A stretch of DNA of 64,000 nt from Ostrinia nubilalis. Taxonomy: Eukaryota; Arthropoda; Insecta; Lepidoptera; Crambidae. The position numbers and the translations under genes were made by a program. The stretch is from contig NW_026973566.1 of assembly GCF_963855985.1 (NCBI RefSeq), forward strand, positions 2,480,001 to 2,544,000, in the 5' to 3' direction. Shown piece after piece: positions 29,657 to 41,911 of the stretch; the first letter of the stretch is position 1; each line of letters begins with the position of its first letter. The notes beneath the pieces are model-generated. The model saw only the letters and a program-made list of their open reading frames with translations. It had not been told where the DNA came from and did not search any database.

Positions 29657-32600
29657 ATATTTTAAATATATCTCAACAAACATCATACGATAACAGCATT
29701 GAAAGTTTCGAGTATCATTCCTACAAACCATACGTGACAAGTTTCAACAAGAATGATGAAATACGAATACCTATCAACCAACAAGACTTGTACGTGTTAC
29801 CTTCACTTAGTAGTCTATATATCGAAGGTAAAGTAGTTGTGTATAACAGCACCACCAAAGAAAAAGTATCAAATGTGCACTTCGTTAATAATCCAGGCTT
29901 ATTCCTCTTCCAAGACATAAGATATGAACTTAATGGAGTCGAAATTGATAAAATTAAAAATGCTGGTATTACTACAACAATGAAATCTTACCTATCCTTA
30001 AATGAAAATGAATCCAAATGTGGTCGAGTTTGGGGGTGGTCAACCGCAGGAACCAACAATACAAGTGGTGGAGCATTTTCTGCATCTATACCATTAAATA
30101 GAATACTGGGATTTGCAGAGGATTATGAAAAAATTATCATTAACTGTAAACACGAGTTAGTGTTACTGAGAAGTAATACTAACCTTAATGCGGTCAAGTT
30201 AAATGCAGGTGAAGTTGTAGATGACATAATAATCAATAAAATTATTTGGCGCGTTCCACACATCAAAGTTTCAGACCGTGAGAGGATTAACCTATTGAAA
30301 CACTTGGAGAAAGATCGAGCTATTCCATTAGTGTTTCGTAATTGGGATCTGTATGAATATGGGTGAATATCCCAAACACGTTTTTTACGCGGCGGAGCTG
30401 AGAATCGATGGGAGAAATGTAACTAGAGCGATGATTTTTTTTCTGTATATAGTTTATACAGCGTTTTACACGATAGCAAAGTCTTCAGGACAATAGGTAG
30501 TTATTTTATGTACTAAAAAAATTTTCAAAGACCCAAAATCTAATAGCGGTGGCGCGTCCTAACTCTATTTCTACTCATAAATTGTGTTATTCCTTCTTTC
30601 TCGGGGATTCTAGTAATTTAAAAATAGTATAGTCATACAATACATTAAATAAGACTTCCAAATGATATGAAAGAAATGTGATATTTCATATTTTAAGTGT
30701 TTTAAATAGCCTTTCAAAACTGTCCCACGAAAAAAAGCAATTACAGTGGCTCAATTTCGACACTCTCTTACTTCTCCAAAGAAGCTTTGAGAGACGTAGA
30801 GTTCTTCTTCCCTGCATCACACAGCTGTGTCCTCCTGATCGGGCTATAAAGACTTGCGACTTGTGGTATTGTTTTTCCAGCAGACCCGTAAATATTTGTA
30901 TCAGCGGCACAGGAATACAAAATTTTTCAATTTCGCTGGCAAGTGTATGAGTGAAAGCTACTTACTTAGATGCTAAACGATTCTTTAACATGACTAAAGT
31001 TTGGTGTTTTGTTGTATCTGCATACAGAAATTATTGATCAGAATTATAGTTTTCTTTATAATTTGAATTTTGTAACAGTTTTTCAATTCCAGTGGCGCAA
31101 TTTCGGTGGCTCCGGTGGCGAATCTATTGCCGGAATTGGTCTTATTGGCTCTGGAGCATTGTACCTAGGTCTACTAAGGTCTCAGTCATAACTACAATAT
31201 CGTCAGTGAATCGAAGTTGTGTGATGTACTCGCCGTATCTTGATACTGAGCTCGGTCTAGCTCAGAAGCTTGAAAACCTCTAAGTGGGAGGTAGTGAAGA
31301 CTTTAAGAGATTATGGAGTCTCCAACTCTGAACCCTCGCAGCAATCAGATAAGTTTCGAGTTCTGATCTTGGGGGAGGGCTGATATGATGAAGTTTTCAT
31401 ACAAATACTTCAAAAGTTGCATGTATCGACAGTCAATTTGACGCCATTAAAGAGACTGTAGCACAGCCCAGGTCTTGACCGAATCGAAGAAGGTACAAAA
31501 AGGCCAATAATAATGACTGATTATAGTCCTCAGTCTTCTGCATAATTTGACGCAGCATTAAATATGTACGTAGTATTACGAACGTCTTTTCGAAAATGAG
31601 CTTGTCTGGGAGACTGGATGTTGGATAGCAAGAGTGTCATGTTTCAGGAAAAAGCTGCCTCACCTGACTCTGGACCATCGCCAACGTCCATTCCATTCCA
31701 GTCTCTAGCACCACCACCATGTCTTATTTTTTGGTTTATCGACCAATAAACATTTAAGAGAACTTTAGTACTAGCATTCCATCTGATTTCATAAGCTCAG
31801 TTGTGATTTCATTATCTCCTGGTACATACCTTGTTGTTTTTAATAGGGCATTCTAATCTCACTCAAGCTAAAGTCTAGGATATCTTCGCTAAAGTGTCGG
31901 AATAATCTCGATCTTCAGTCTAATTACTAGTAGTGCTTCTTAATCTCTCCTAGCAGCTTAGGCATTTACCAAAATGGTTCTGCTATCCTCGTTATTCATG
32001 TTGGTATATTCAATTTGGTCCTCGCAAATACATACTTTCGATTTATTACAAAAAATCGTCTCTATAATACACTTTGTATCTGCGTGAGGACTTGGATAGC
32101 TATTTATACATCGATACTAAGCAGAATCTTAAAAACAGATGAGAATAGTCCTGAAACAGCTAAAATTTCCCTAGTCTCGTAGGTTGCAATCTATTCTGCC
32201 ACTCGAGATGAAAATTCGTGGGGCTTTGGAGCTGGATTGGCACTGGTCGTGGCTTAGGCTTCATCAGTCGACAGCTTTTGAGCATCTTTTATTCGGCATT
32301 CTTCTATTTCGGTGATGACTTCTTCTTCTTCTTCGGTCCCTCACTGATGAGGATCGCAACCGCAGATAGTGTTCCTTCATAGACTGCGGTCATAAGCTGT
32401 GTGGTGATCGGAGAATGCAAATGTGATTAAATTGCCTGTTCGTCTAAAAATGATTACTACATTTTGATTTTTGCAGTACTATTAGGGTGCAGCTCAGTAC
32501 GCTTTTACAGTTCTGGCATCTTTTGCTAGGCCTTCTCTCTCTATGAGGCTGGCTGGATTTAGTCCTCCGTTTCTTAATTGTACTACTTTCATCTAGCTCA

Positions 32601-33999
32601 TTGTCGCTAGGTTTGCATAGTTTTCCGTTAAATTACCCTGTCACAAATATGTAATGTGTTAGTTCAGTAGCTGGTATAGATCTAGAAATATCTTCATACT
32701 TAATCTCCAGTTCACATGGTCTTTAGCGAATAATTAGTTGCGTAATTCTGAGTATAGGATAGGTATGATACCATCATGAAAACTTGGCTAGCCTGGACCA
32801 ATATTTTTACTTATGGAAGATAAACCTAACACCAACCTGGGGCAGTTGGTCGCCCTCCCGGGACTAGAGTTGGTTTCTGGGTTTGAGGGTCATGTATGAT
32901 GTCTTTGTGATGACTCTAGAATAACGGGGCTGTTGGCGGCTAGAGCCAGAAAGTTTTGGATTTGTTCTCTATGGAGGGATTTTGCCGTTATCACCATGCT
33001 TAGCAGGCTGGTTGGTAGTTCCAGTATGGTAGTATAATACCCGAAAAGATGCTGCAGCCCACCCTCCAGTATTTTGATTCCTTAGTGGGCTATTACGACT
33101 CACGTGGGAAGATTTGATGCTTTTTTAGGGTCACAACACAGGCCTGAATATTGTTTTTAATTATAAACATCTTTACTGGATAATAATACTTAATTGATTA
33201 CAAATAAATAAGTAATTTGAGACAATCATCCGTAACATTCCGAAGTCCGCTGTATAAATAAATTTCGGTGGATTGGTTCTTAATTCCGGTGGCTCAAATA
33301 CAATTTCGGTGGCTCTTGATAATTTCAAATTGACATAGGTATCTCGAGAAGTATTAATAATATTTTGATCTCTACCATATCATTGAATAATACAAGTTAT
33401 TTACTATTATTTCTGCCACAAAAAAGTTTTGGAAAGTGGAAATTAAAATTCGCCACCGGAATTAGGCAAAAAACGAGTTTGTTGATATTCACCCATATCC
33501 ATTACTACCTAAAACACGTAAGCACACTTGGTCTATAAAAACTTCATCGCAAATAGAAAAACCACGATTTGTTGTAATTGCCTTACAAACCAATCGCAAA
33601 CATAATGCTGTGTTGTCAATGGCGGAGTTTGATCATTGTCACGTACGAGATGTAAGAGTCTTTTTAAATTCAACATATTATCCGTATGAAGGACTAAATG
33701 TCAGTTTTTCAGAGGAAAAAATTGCTTTATTATACGAACAGTATTCAAGATTTCAGCAGTCGTATCACGGACGCCGGTCGGAGCCGTTGTTGAGCTTGAA
33801 AGAATTCAGAGACGTAGCTCCCTTATTTGTTATCGACTGTTCAAGACAACACGAAACTTTAAAAGGTTCGATCGACGTAAGAGTTGAAATTGAAACAGAC
33901 CAAGAGATACCAGATCAGACAGCTGCTTATTGCTTGATTCTAAACGATTGTATATTTGAATACAAACCTCTGAGTAATATCGTCAAGAAAATATCATGA
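29653..33999 (+). pseudogene. Major capsid protein (double jelly-roll), split by a 3.1-kb insertion
   Basis: The 5' part (29653-30360, about 236 codons) and the 3' part (33495-33999, about 168 codons) belong to one gene of about 404 codons. The first part begins MNILNISQQTSYDNSIESFEYH and contains conserved strand segments (LPSLSSLYIEGKV, FLFQDIRYELNGVEIDK). The second contains MAEFDHCHVRDVRVFLNSTYYP and ends with LNDCIFEYKPLSN. Both parts are otherwise open. The interruption at 30361-33494 carries its own inverted ends and a flanking ATAT, so it is a transposon insertion. The two ATG-started ORFs seen alone are fragments. Without precise excision no full capsid protein can be made from this copy. 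Confidence 0.88.
30361..33494. mobile_element. 3134-bp non-coding transposon in the major capsid gene
   Basis: The ends GGGTGAATATC and GATATTCACCC are perfect 11-bp inverted repeats. The flanks read ATAT on both sides (30357-30360, 33495-33498); because ATAT is palindromic the duplication could be TA or ATAT. No transposase is recognisable. Near both ends are repeated words TTTCGGTGGC and TCCGGTGGC (31090-31130; 33265-33320; inverted at 33450), possibly transposase-binding sites. Superfamily undetermined. I see no gene in the interior. Confidence 0.88.
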
Positions 34000-34487
34000 A
34001 TAGCAATAATATAATCGTAGATCTGCAAGGATTTAAAAATAGCAAAAATGAATTTATAATAAAAGAATTTGCTATAGCTACTCAAGAGCATACTCACATA
34101 TTTTTGATTAAGCCTCCATACCCGTTCTCTTCATTGACTGCTGAAGAAAAAAAGCAAGTTTGCTGGATCGAAAAAAACAGAGGCTATCGGTGGAATGAAG
34201 GATATATTGACTATAGAGAATTTCAAAGACTTATCGTACCTTATTTAAAAGGCAAATATGTCTTAGTAAAAGGAGAAGAAAAGATCAAATGGGTGCATAA
34301 TTTATGTAATCAAAATGACGTTTTAGATGTAACTTGTTTAGGCGCTCCAAATTTAAGTACTCTTTACAAACTTTATTGTTTTGATAACCCTACATTATTT
34401 AACTGTTTTACTCATAAGAAATATTGTGCATTAAAGAATGTGATGTGTATAAAGAAATGGTGTGTTGAAAAAAATGTAGCAGTATAA
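33996..34487 (+). CDS. Conserved Polinton-type protein of unknown function, 163 aa
   Basis: It starts in an ATGA overlap with the end of the major capsid gene. The product begins IIVDLQGFKNSKNEFIIKEFAIATQ, resembling the first strand and acidic residue of RNase H-fold/exonuclease domains. It has WIEKNRGYRWNEGYIDYREFQ in the middle and a Cys-rich end (CFTHKKYCALKNVMCIKKWC). I recall similar proteins from arthropod Polintons but no established function; the nuclease-fold idea is inference. Intact, last gene on the plus strand of this block. Confidence 0.7.
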   Translation: MNSNNIIVDLQGFKNSKNEFIIKEFAIATQEHTHIFLIKPPYPFSSLTAEEKKQVCWIEKNRGYRWNEGYIDYREFQRLIVPYLKGKYVLVKGEEKIKWVHNLCNQNDVLDVTCLGAPNLSTLYKLYCFDNPTLFNCFTHKKYCALKNVMCIKKWCVEKNVAV

Positions 34488-34660
34488 TATTAACTTTAAT
34501 TAAATTCTTTAAATTATGTATATTGACAATTTAAATAAAGTAATTATTTCTTGATAAAAATGTTGTTTAATTTAACGGGAATACAAAATAAGAAGACACT
34601 TTACATCTGACTGTAGAACTATATTTACACAAAAAACACTTATAATAAAAATACAAAAAT

Positions 34661-34760
34661 CTTATTACTTACATTACACTAAAACTACACTTATAAAAAC
34701 ACTAAAAATACAAAAAAAAACTTATTACTTACATTACACTAAAACTAACACTTGAAAAAA
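34661..34760. repeat. Short tandem duplication at the convergent gene ends
   Basis: Two units of about 60 bp contain CTTATTACTTACATTACACT and AAAACACTAAAAATAC. The block lies between convergent genes, where polyadenylation signals of both strands would fall (an AATAAA lies near 34534). Confidence 0.6.
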
Positions 34761-34767
34761 AAAAACA

Positions 34768-35169
34768 CTAAAAGTTATCACCACAAAGTTTTTTTGATAT
34801 TTTTTGCACTAGATTGTCGGTGAGGTCCATGATCTCATCGTATGAATCCTGGACCACGTATTGTGCGCTTAGCAGCACATTATCCTCTTGATCTTCGATT
34901 TCTGAGGATGAAGCCGAACCCATTTCACTTAAGTCAACTACTTCTATTTTGATGAGCCTCTTTCCTTTCTGGTTTTTTGTTATCACATAGGATTTCGTCG
35001 GTCCTAGTCTTCTTTTTGAAACGCCTTTTTGATGTTTAGGCTTTTTCACTTTTCTTTGAAGACAGGCGTGCGCGTGTAGTCTTGAACTCAGCTCTGGAAA
35101 CTCTTGTGTAAATCCCTCTAGCGGATCTTGAGCGTATTGAGACAACATGATGTCAGGAGATTGAGCCAT
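34768..35169 (-). CDS. Small Polinton protein of unknown function, 133 aa
   Basis: An intact ORF starts MAQSPDIMLSQYAQDPLEGF. It has a strongly basic central part (KVKKPKHQKGVSKRRLGP), then an acidic, Ser-rich segment (SSSEIEDQEDN) and a helical C-terminus. No domain recognised. It lies downstream of the polymerase on the same strand, 400 bp away, across an AT-rich gap (35170-35567) with no other gene. A DNA-binding or regulatory role would fit the composition but is not shown. Confidence 0.55.
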   Translation of the reverse strand: MAQSPDIMLSQYAQDPLEGFTQEFPELSSRLHAHACLQRKVKKPKHQKGVSKRRLGPTKSYVITKNQKGKRLIKIEVVDLSEMGSASSSEIEDQEDNVLLSAQYVVQDSYDEIMDLTDNLVQKISKKLCGDNF

Positions 35170-35567
35170 TATCTATAACAAAATAAAGTTTCATTTGTAA
35201 AAATATTTTTAATGTAAAACAAAGTGTAACGCAAACTACTAAATGAATACTTACAAAAATAGAAGCTATCGTCCAACTTCCGTCAGAGAAAATGTGTGAA
35301 TGGTAAAAAAAATAATCGAACTGAGGAATCAATCACATTTTGCTGAGTTTATAATTAATATTGTCGTCACTGACGACCTACATAATACTCAGCACGTGTT
35401 CATAAACATGACATCAGTATTGTCGATTATTTTTTGCGTGAATTTTATAAATAATACAAAATATTAATATAATATGTAATTTATTTAATAATAAAAATAA
35501 AAATATTAAAACTTATCTAATAAAATTAACTATTAATTATTTTCTAAATTACATTTTAACCTAAACT

Positions 35568-38500
35568 TTATATAATTTTATTATGACCCCAAGCCCAGGT
35601 TGACACTTTGTCTGATTGAATTAAACGTTTGTCATCGGAATTGGACAATGCTATTTTATTAACATTTTGTGTAAAAATCTCATGCTTGATACATCTGAAC
35701 AAAATGTTTTTTTTCCGTATCACTGTGTTATGAAGCAAAGCTGATCTATAGTCGGACGATGACAAGTCTCTGACTACATTTTTCTTAACGCCTTTTGCTT
35801 TCTTAATAAGTGATGATTCTGTTTTTATGCAATACAATTTAGACCGCAAACCTACGAATTCAGTCATTATTTCACCTCCTAGCTCGTCTTTAAACAAGCC
35901 AGGAATTTTTTTGTTTTTTATCGGTAAACCAAAAATATTATCTACACTATAATTACTAGTATCAAAGTAACTTAAGAAATTATTCTTTAAATCATTATAA
36001 AAATCTGATGTTTCAATTTTGTACACAAAACTATCAGTATCTGTGTAACATAACTTTACTTTATCCCCATAGTGAGGTTTTATAATTGAATAATGAAATT
36101 GGTACATATGGCTTTTTGAGAGCTCTAATACAGCAAAACCGATGTAAATTGGTTTGTCTAAAAAAATTCTCTCAGGTTTCATCTGGACAGCTACAAAATT
36201 TTCTGAAAAAATTGTAGCACTATGAAAGTTTGGTCTTGCAATTAATTTGTCTGCTGAAATAAACTTTTTTGTTTTATTGGTTTCGTCAGACCATCTATTA
36301 ACCAATCTCACATCTACTCTTTTTTCGATGTCTTCCAATGTTTTACCAAACACGGAATTATTCAACAGTTTAAATAAATCTTGTTGAAATGGAGTTACCG
36401 CTTTTTTCCGTAGTTCAGTATTCAAATTAATATATTCACCTAAAAAGGTACTTTGTCTGAATGTCAATACACGATGAATTTTGTCTAACACAAGACCATT
36501 TTTAATGCAGGTTTTTAAATGAACGTAATGAATCACATACTCATATTTTGAATACAAGTTAGGAATTAGTTTAGGAGTTTTACCACCAGGTGGTATGAAT
36601 TTTTCTGCACAGAAGGGGTAATCGTTATGAAGATCATGTAATTCCTCAGGATAAATTAAATCCACTTCGAGAATAAAACCAAAGCTTGCATCGTCTGCTA
36701 TGTTCATGATATTTAGTTGGTCTATTTCATTTTGATCTAGCAGTCTAAAATCGGAAACAGGCAGAGGTTGGCACATACTGTGGCCATACAAATTATTGCA
36801 GTCGATGTAAACGAGAAACGAATCGGGTTCGGTATGATCATGATACGGCATGTATTTATTATTAGCTTGGACATATCTTGTAGGACACAAACAAATTCCT
36901 CCGCGTATTCCTTTCTGTATGAATCGTATAATTTCTAAGTCAGTTAACAATTCCAATTGAACACCTGTTTTAAGCAGCATAGCGTCAAATGATAAACTCG
37001 GAGCAGTTAAATAAAAGGCTGGATCTAAAAGATAGTTCGACTTGCAAACTTTTCTAAAATTTTCGAATATATCCGCTAACAATAATACATCTGTTTTTAG
37101 ATAAAGGTCAGTGTAACGTCCCATGTCTTTTATTTTGAATGTAGACCAAACTTCTTGTGCATGAGCATAATCTGCTTCGCTTATGGCTTCATCAATCAAA
37201 GAATTATAAAAACTTTCTTTTGGGGGGAGCTGTTTTTCAGAAAACGAATCCCAACTTTTTATGTAATCATAAGGATAAACTCCTTTACGAGTTAATAATT
37301 CAAATTGTTTTTCATTAGGATAGCTATTTTTCAAATGAGCAAAATCAGTTTTATGCAAACCTTTTGCCAACTTTTCTAAGCTTGTTCCTAAGAACTGAAA
37401 TGAATCAACAAATCGTATTTGAGCATATTTTTCGTTCTTTAATTTTAAAAATTTCGTAAAAGAAATATAATTTTCTTTATTCCTCGGTATAACCTTTACA
37501 GGTCCGGAACTCTCAGCTAATTCTTTTATAAATAAATGACTATCATAACCAGCTAAGTTATGGAAAAATACAGGTACTAACTTAGGAACACTGTACCGTA
37601 AATTACAGTATTGATGCGCAGCGCCTCTATATCGTCCGGTAAGGTGACAATGGTCTCTAACTTTGTCAATTATCAATAATTGATTACAAATATGACAAAC
37701 ATCGGCTCTAGCAAAATCCTTAGCATTATGATTATTAAATTCCATCTTTACTTCATTATTTAAGATTTCATAAATTTTTCGAATATCTTCATAAAGTTTA
37801 CTGAGAAATGTAGGTACACAGTCGGAACCTCGATACTGAACAAACCGATTTAAACTTTTGTCAAAAGAGCAAACTATAAAATAGGCAAAAGCTGCTGGGA
37901 TGTGACGTTGACGAGGAGAAGTGTAACTTGTACTTGGATTTGGCTCACAACCTTGTATTGGTTCTAAGAGTGTTTCAAAATCAGCGTATACGACAAAGGG
38001 AACATCTTGCTTCCGCTCAAAATTTTTAAATTGCAGATATGTTCCCTTATCAGGTAATACTGTACAGACGCCACCGCATACATGATCGTTAAGACTATTT
38101 TCAGTGGTAAAAAATAGTAAACAATCATCACAAAAATATAATTTGCCGTGATGTTTAGTGATTTGGCTTCGAACAAGTCGAGACAAGTTTTTTATCAAAA
38201 CGAAATGACTTTGACTCTCACCATCAAGTAAAAGTAAATTAATTTTAGTTCTATCAGATGATTTGAAATCTGATCTGTAAATAGGACCAACTACAGTACG
38301 GTTATTTTTTAATGAATAAACGTTTATACTTATATTCGAATTATTGATTTCGAAATTATGTATATGGGTCATTCCATAAAAATCTGTATATTTTCGACGT
38401 CATTTTGTCCGTAACTTTTTTAAGATGCTTTTGAATACTTTATTAGTGTAAATTATAGTTTATTAATTAATTATGTTATGTCTAAAAGGGCCAGTCACTT

Positions 38501-40181
38501 TATGCTTTATTTTAGGAGAAATTATAATTTTCAATTTTTTCATACTACATTACTCCTATATGACTTCTAATAAAGTATAAAACTTATAACCTTAACATTT
38601 ATAGATAAGTTAATATACTTAATGTAGTTGTTTTGTTATTATCACTATATAAAAAACGTCATTCCCTAACTAGTAATTTAGTCCCAAGCGCCGTTTAAAG
38701 CTAGGGCCTGACGGTCTAGGGACTGACGATTTGGAGTAAAACTTAACAGAAATGCAGATTAACTTTATATTATAAGATGCTTAATACGATGTACCGAAAA
38801 TAGCCGAAAAACCACACGTAAATACTATTAAATTATACACAATTTCCTATTGTAATCAATAAAGCTACTCAACTAGGGACTGACGAAGTGACTGTATCAA
38901 CACATGTTTCCGCAACAACTGCCACGTTTGCACTAATCCAAAAAACGGCTACCGCAAAGCCAGTATGGTCTGAGGATAACTTCGTGTCGTACTTTAAACT
39001 CAACTAAATGTCATTCACTCTAAATACATATTATAGCGCAAAATTATAAAATCAGTGCGTGGCGAGGGAATGACGCTAAAAGCTGTGGACTCTTTTTCAA
39101 CTAAAGAAAATCAAATTATTGTTTATTGAAACCGCAAAATATTAATAGAATTTGGTGTAATATACATTTAAATTGATTATTCGTTAATTAAAACAAAGGA
39201 TACAGTTGATGTTTTTATAAATATGGGTTCCAAAACACAAACTTTTGGAGTACGGACATGCCTAGGGAATGACGTTTTGGGTCATTTAAAAGGAATTTAA
39301 GATATTTTAAAAATAGTTTCAAAAAATATAAATGGGTGATGAATAAAGCAGATTGCGAGCTGTTATTTAACAATTTGGGAACAAAATATTAACAAATATT
39401 TCATGTGAAATGTGGCGCGGACTAAGAGTTGACATATTTTTGTGGAATGACCCATATCATTAAATGTTACGGGAAAGGACATGTCTTTAATGTTAAGTAT
39501 CTTTTTATAATGCGGATAGGAAGAAGTCCTTTCGCTGTTCTTTTTAACAGGATAAAGTGCAGCGACTACGCTCCACAAAAAGCAATGTTTATCCTTATTT
39601 CGAATATTAATACATGCTTTTTTCTTTTTAATCACTAAAGGTAGGTCAACATAAGTTGATCCAGACCCTCTTAAAGGATCGAATTTGTTAACGTTAACGT
39701 CTAAAGATATGCTACTTAAGAAAGTCCAGCCACTGTCACGCTCTTCAAATTCTTCTACCTTTTTTTTAATAGTACTTACAAGTGTTAAAAACATTTTATC
39801 GTAATTAAAATTGCGATGAACGATAAAATTCTTAGTAGTAAAGGACTTTGTTTCGCGAACATTGTTCTTAAATAAAAGAAAACTAGCATAATATTCAAAG
39901 TTTACCTTTACGCTTATATGTTTCTTCAAAGCGATCTGCAAAATATTATTAACTTTAGAATAGATACTTTGTAAAAATGTATCAGGTAAGGCGTTCTCAA
40001 ATTCCTCTGTAGCAACTATTCTATAAGAAGCGATTCGACCACGGAAAGCTGTTGCAAATTCAACAACACCATCAACGTTAGCCTTCTGAGTCGAAGCACT
40101 ATTCCTATGTCTATTACTTCTTAGATGCCCTACCCACTGTCTGTTCCCTACTTGTAATGAACAATCAGAACAAAAAGGCAT
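35568..40181 (-). pseudogene. polB: DNA polymerase B (protein-primed type), split by a 1.1-kb insertion
   Basis: The 5' part is 40181-39454 (about 243 codons) and the 3' part 38366-35568 (about 932 codons), close to a usual Polinton PolB of about 1,175 residues. The N-terminus has a C2H2-type finger (CSDCSLQ...GHLRSNRH). The 3' part has Exo I (VVYADFETLLEP), an HNH/EndoVII-like insert (CHICNQ...DHCHLTGRYRGAAHQYCN), Exo II (FFHNLAGYDSHLF), Pol A (VYIDCNNLYG), Pol B (LLNNSVFGKTLE) and Pol C (CYTDTDSF). All catalytic residues are present. The insertion (38367-39453) is a transposon; the outer copy at 51150-51170 shows the site unoccupied. The polymerase would replicate the element. Confidence 0.92.
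38367..39453. mobile_element. 1087-bp non-coding transposon in the polymerase gene
   Basis: The ends are GGGTCATTCCATAAAAAT and (reverse complement of the right end) GGGTCATTCCACAAAAAT, flanked by ATAT at 38363-38366 and 39454-39457. The interior repeats related words: GTCATTCCCTAACTAG, TAGGGACTGACGA, GAGGGAATGACG and CTAGGGAATGACG, at 38660, 38715, 38874, 39066 and 39262. These look like subterminal binding sites. No ORF of note. The paralogous polymerase at 50.4-52.7 kb lacks it. Confidence 0.9.
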
Positions 40182-40642
40182 TTTATAATACTTACTTACT
40201 TACTTACAGTAGTAAAATTAAATTATATTTACCTAGCACTCGAGTAAAATGTTAAAATTATTAAGTATTACACACTACACTACTCGTTTACAGAAGCAGT
40301 AAATATTCATTGGTTTAAGAGCCCAATTCTATAAATTAATAAATGTTACTGAAGAAAAATGTGTGTGAGTGTTTTAAGTGTGTGAGCGTCTGTCAATTAA
40401 CTATATTGCGTGAGCTCGAGTTAGACCAGAACACGGCTAGCAGACCTCGACAAAACCTATTTTACTTGTGCTCAAAACCAATGAAGACTTACCGAGTATT
40501 TTTTTAACCAAAATACCTTATTACCTTAACCTTTACCTTGAAAACCTGTCCTACCTCTCAAAAATTACCTTTTACCTTAGGGCTTGGGGTCGATACATAA
40601 AAATACTATAACTAAATAAAACATAACACTAAACCGAACACA

Positions 40643-41911
40643 TTACTTTTTATTACTATAAAATATGGGCTTGCTATCAGCGAACAAGGAGGACTTGGTC
40701 TTCTGCAAGAACTTCTGCAGACAAGCCCACTCTGGCTGGTCTCGGTCGAGCTGCGCCTTCAGCGTCACCAGAGCCTTGGTGTAGCGCAGCTCAGGCGACG
40801 TCGTCAGCGCGTCCTCGGTGGTGTACACGCGCGTCTCCACGTAGTACGGTCCGTCGAGGAGCGTGCGGCGCACCACACAGCCGTTAGCAACGCGGTTGCT
40901 GATGCTGCTGTCAAGCTGCTTATTGCGAGCTGGCGAGCGTTGCGCGTTCTCAGCAGCCACACTTTCTTCGTCTTCCGACAGCAAGCCCAGTATATCCAAC
41001 GTCTCTTGGAGCTTCCCTGTGTGTCTGGGTTTCTTAGAAGAACCAGCTCTGTAACATAAACAAGCTGTATTAATATACACATTTACGTACATTTACGTTG
41101 CAAAATAGTCTCGTTCACAACTACATAAGAACCTCTCATCGTTTGTTCAAATGAATCTACATTTAAAAACAAAACAAGTACAAAAAAACACATAATAATG
41201 AAAGGTGTGTATGTATATATGTGCTTATATCTACACTTGCTTACCTGATAGACTCTTTGGATCTACTCGCAGACTTTCGCTTCGTCTTTGGTTTGCGTTC
41301 AGGCTCGAAAAATTCTAACTCTGAATCAGACCTGCAGAAAAAAAAAACATTTGTAATGCACAAATACCATACTGAGAAAGTCAGAATTCCTCACATACAT
41401 CGTAAAATCACTGGAATTGCAAACATCACTGATTTATGCTTTACTAGCTTTTGCCTGTGGCTTCACCCGCGTGGAATTCAGTTTATCACAGATCGTCATT
41501 AACTATTAACGCCAAGAGTAACAAACATACATACATCTAAACATCCACACAAAGTTTCGCATTATTTGTGATCAGTTCTTTGGTATACCAGTGATTATGT
41601 TTATCTGTAATAAGGCTTGCAGACCATGAGCTAAGCTAAGTTAGTTTAGTTTGGCTCGCATAGCTGACACAATTTTCCTTACTTGTGTGCAAACTGCACA
41701 AACACTATTGGAAACTGCGTCAGCTATGCGAGCCAAACTAAACTAACTTAGCTTAGCTCATGGTCTGCAAGCCTTATTACAGATAAACATAATCACTGGT
41801 ATACCAAAGAACTGATCACAAATTTAGGCTAAGTCCTAATCGCAGTACTAACATAACAACAAATCACAGTAAAGATAGTCAACATAAAAAATAGATAATA
41901 TGTACTCACAT
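40643..41911 (-). CDS. Three-exon gene of unknown function, copy 2 (164 aa), inside the inner Polinton
   Basis: The coding sequence joins 41910-41911 (AT), 41245-41331 and 40643-41048 on the minus strand, with the same splice sites and the same start codon split by intron 1 as copy 1. It differs by a 3-base insertion in exon 3 (one extra Thr after the RH of KKPRH) and a few substitutions, with no frame damage. The 5' UTR part runs to about 42040. The stop codon lies 461 bp upstream of the polymerase ATG (40181), on the same strand. Lying between the terminal repeats, the gene is physically part of the Polinton. The protein is basic near the N-terminus and helical at the C-terminus; no family recognised. 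Confidence 0.78.
41440..41560 (+). repeat. RTE/SINE tail remnant in intron 1, copy 2
   Basis: Same remnant as at 9691-9815: CTAGCTTTTGCCTGTGGCTTC, ACCCGCGTGGAATTCAG and AAAGTTTCGCATTA. Its presence in both gene copies dates it before the Polinton copies separated. Confidence 0.65.
41565..41822. mobile_element. Palindromic MITE, full length, in intron 1 of copy 2
   Basis: Arms of about 120 bp begin TTTGTGATCAGTTCTTTGG and pair along most of their length, including GAGCTAAGCTAAGTTAG and TTGGCTCGCATAGCTGAC. Only a short loop (about 41692-41715) is unpaired. The outer gene copy has an internally deleted version at 9504-9690. Confidence 0.88.

Noticed and set aside
30678..31283. Small ORFs inside the 3.1-kb transposon
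   Set aside because: Short, overlapping, no family features; the element appears non-coding.
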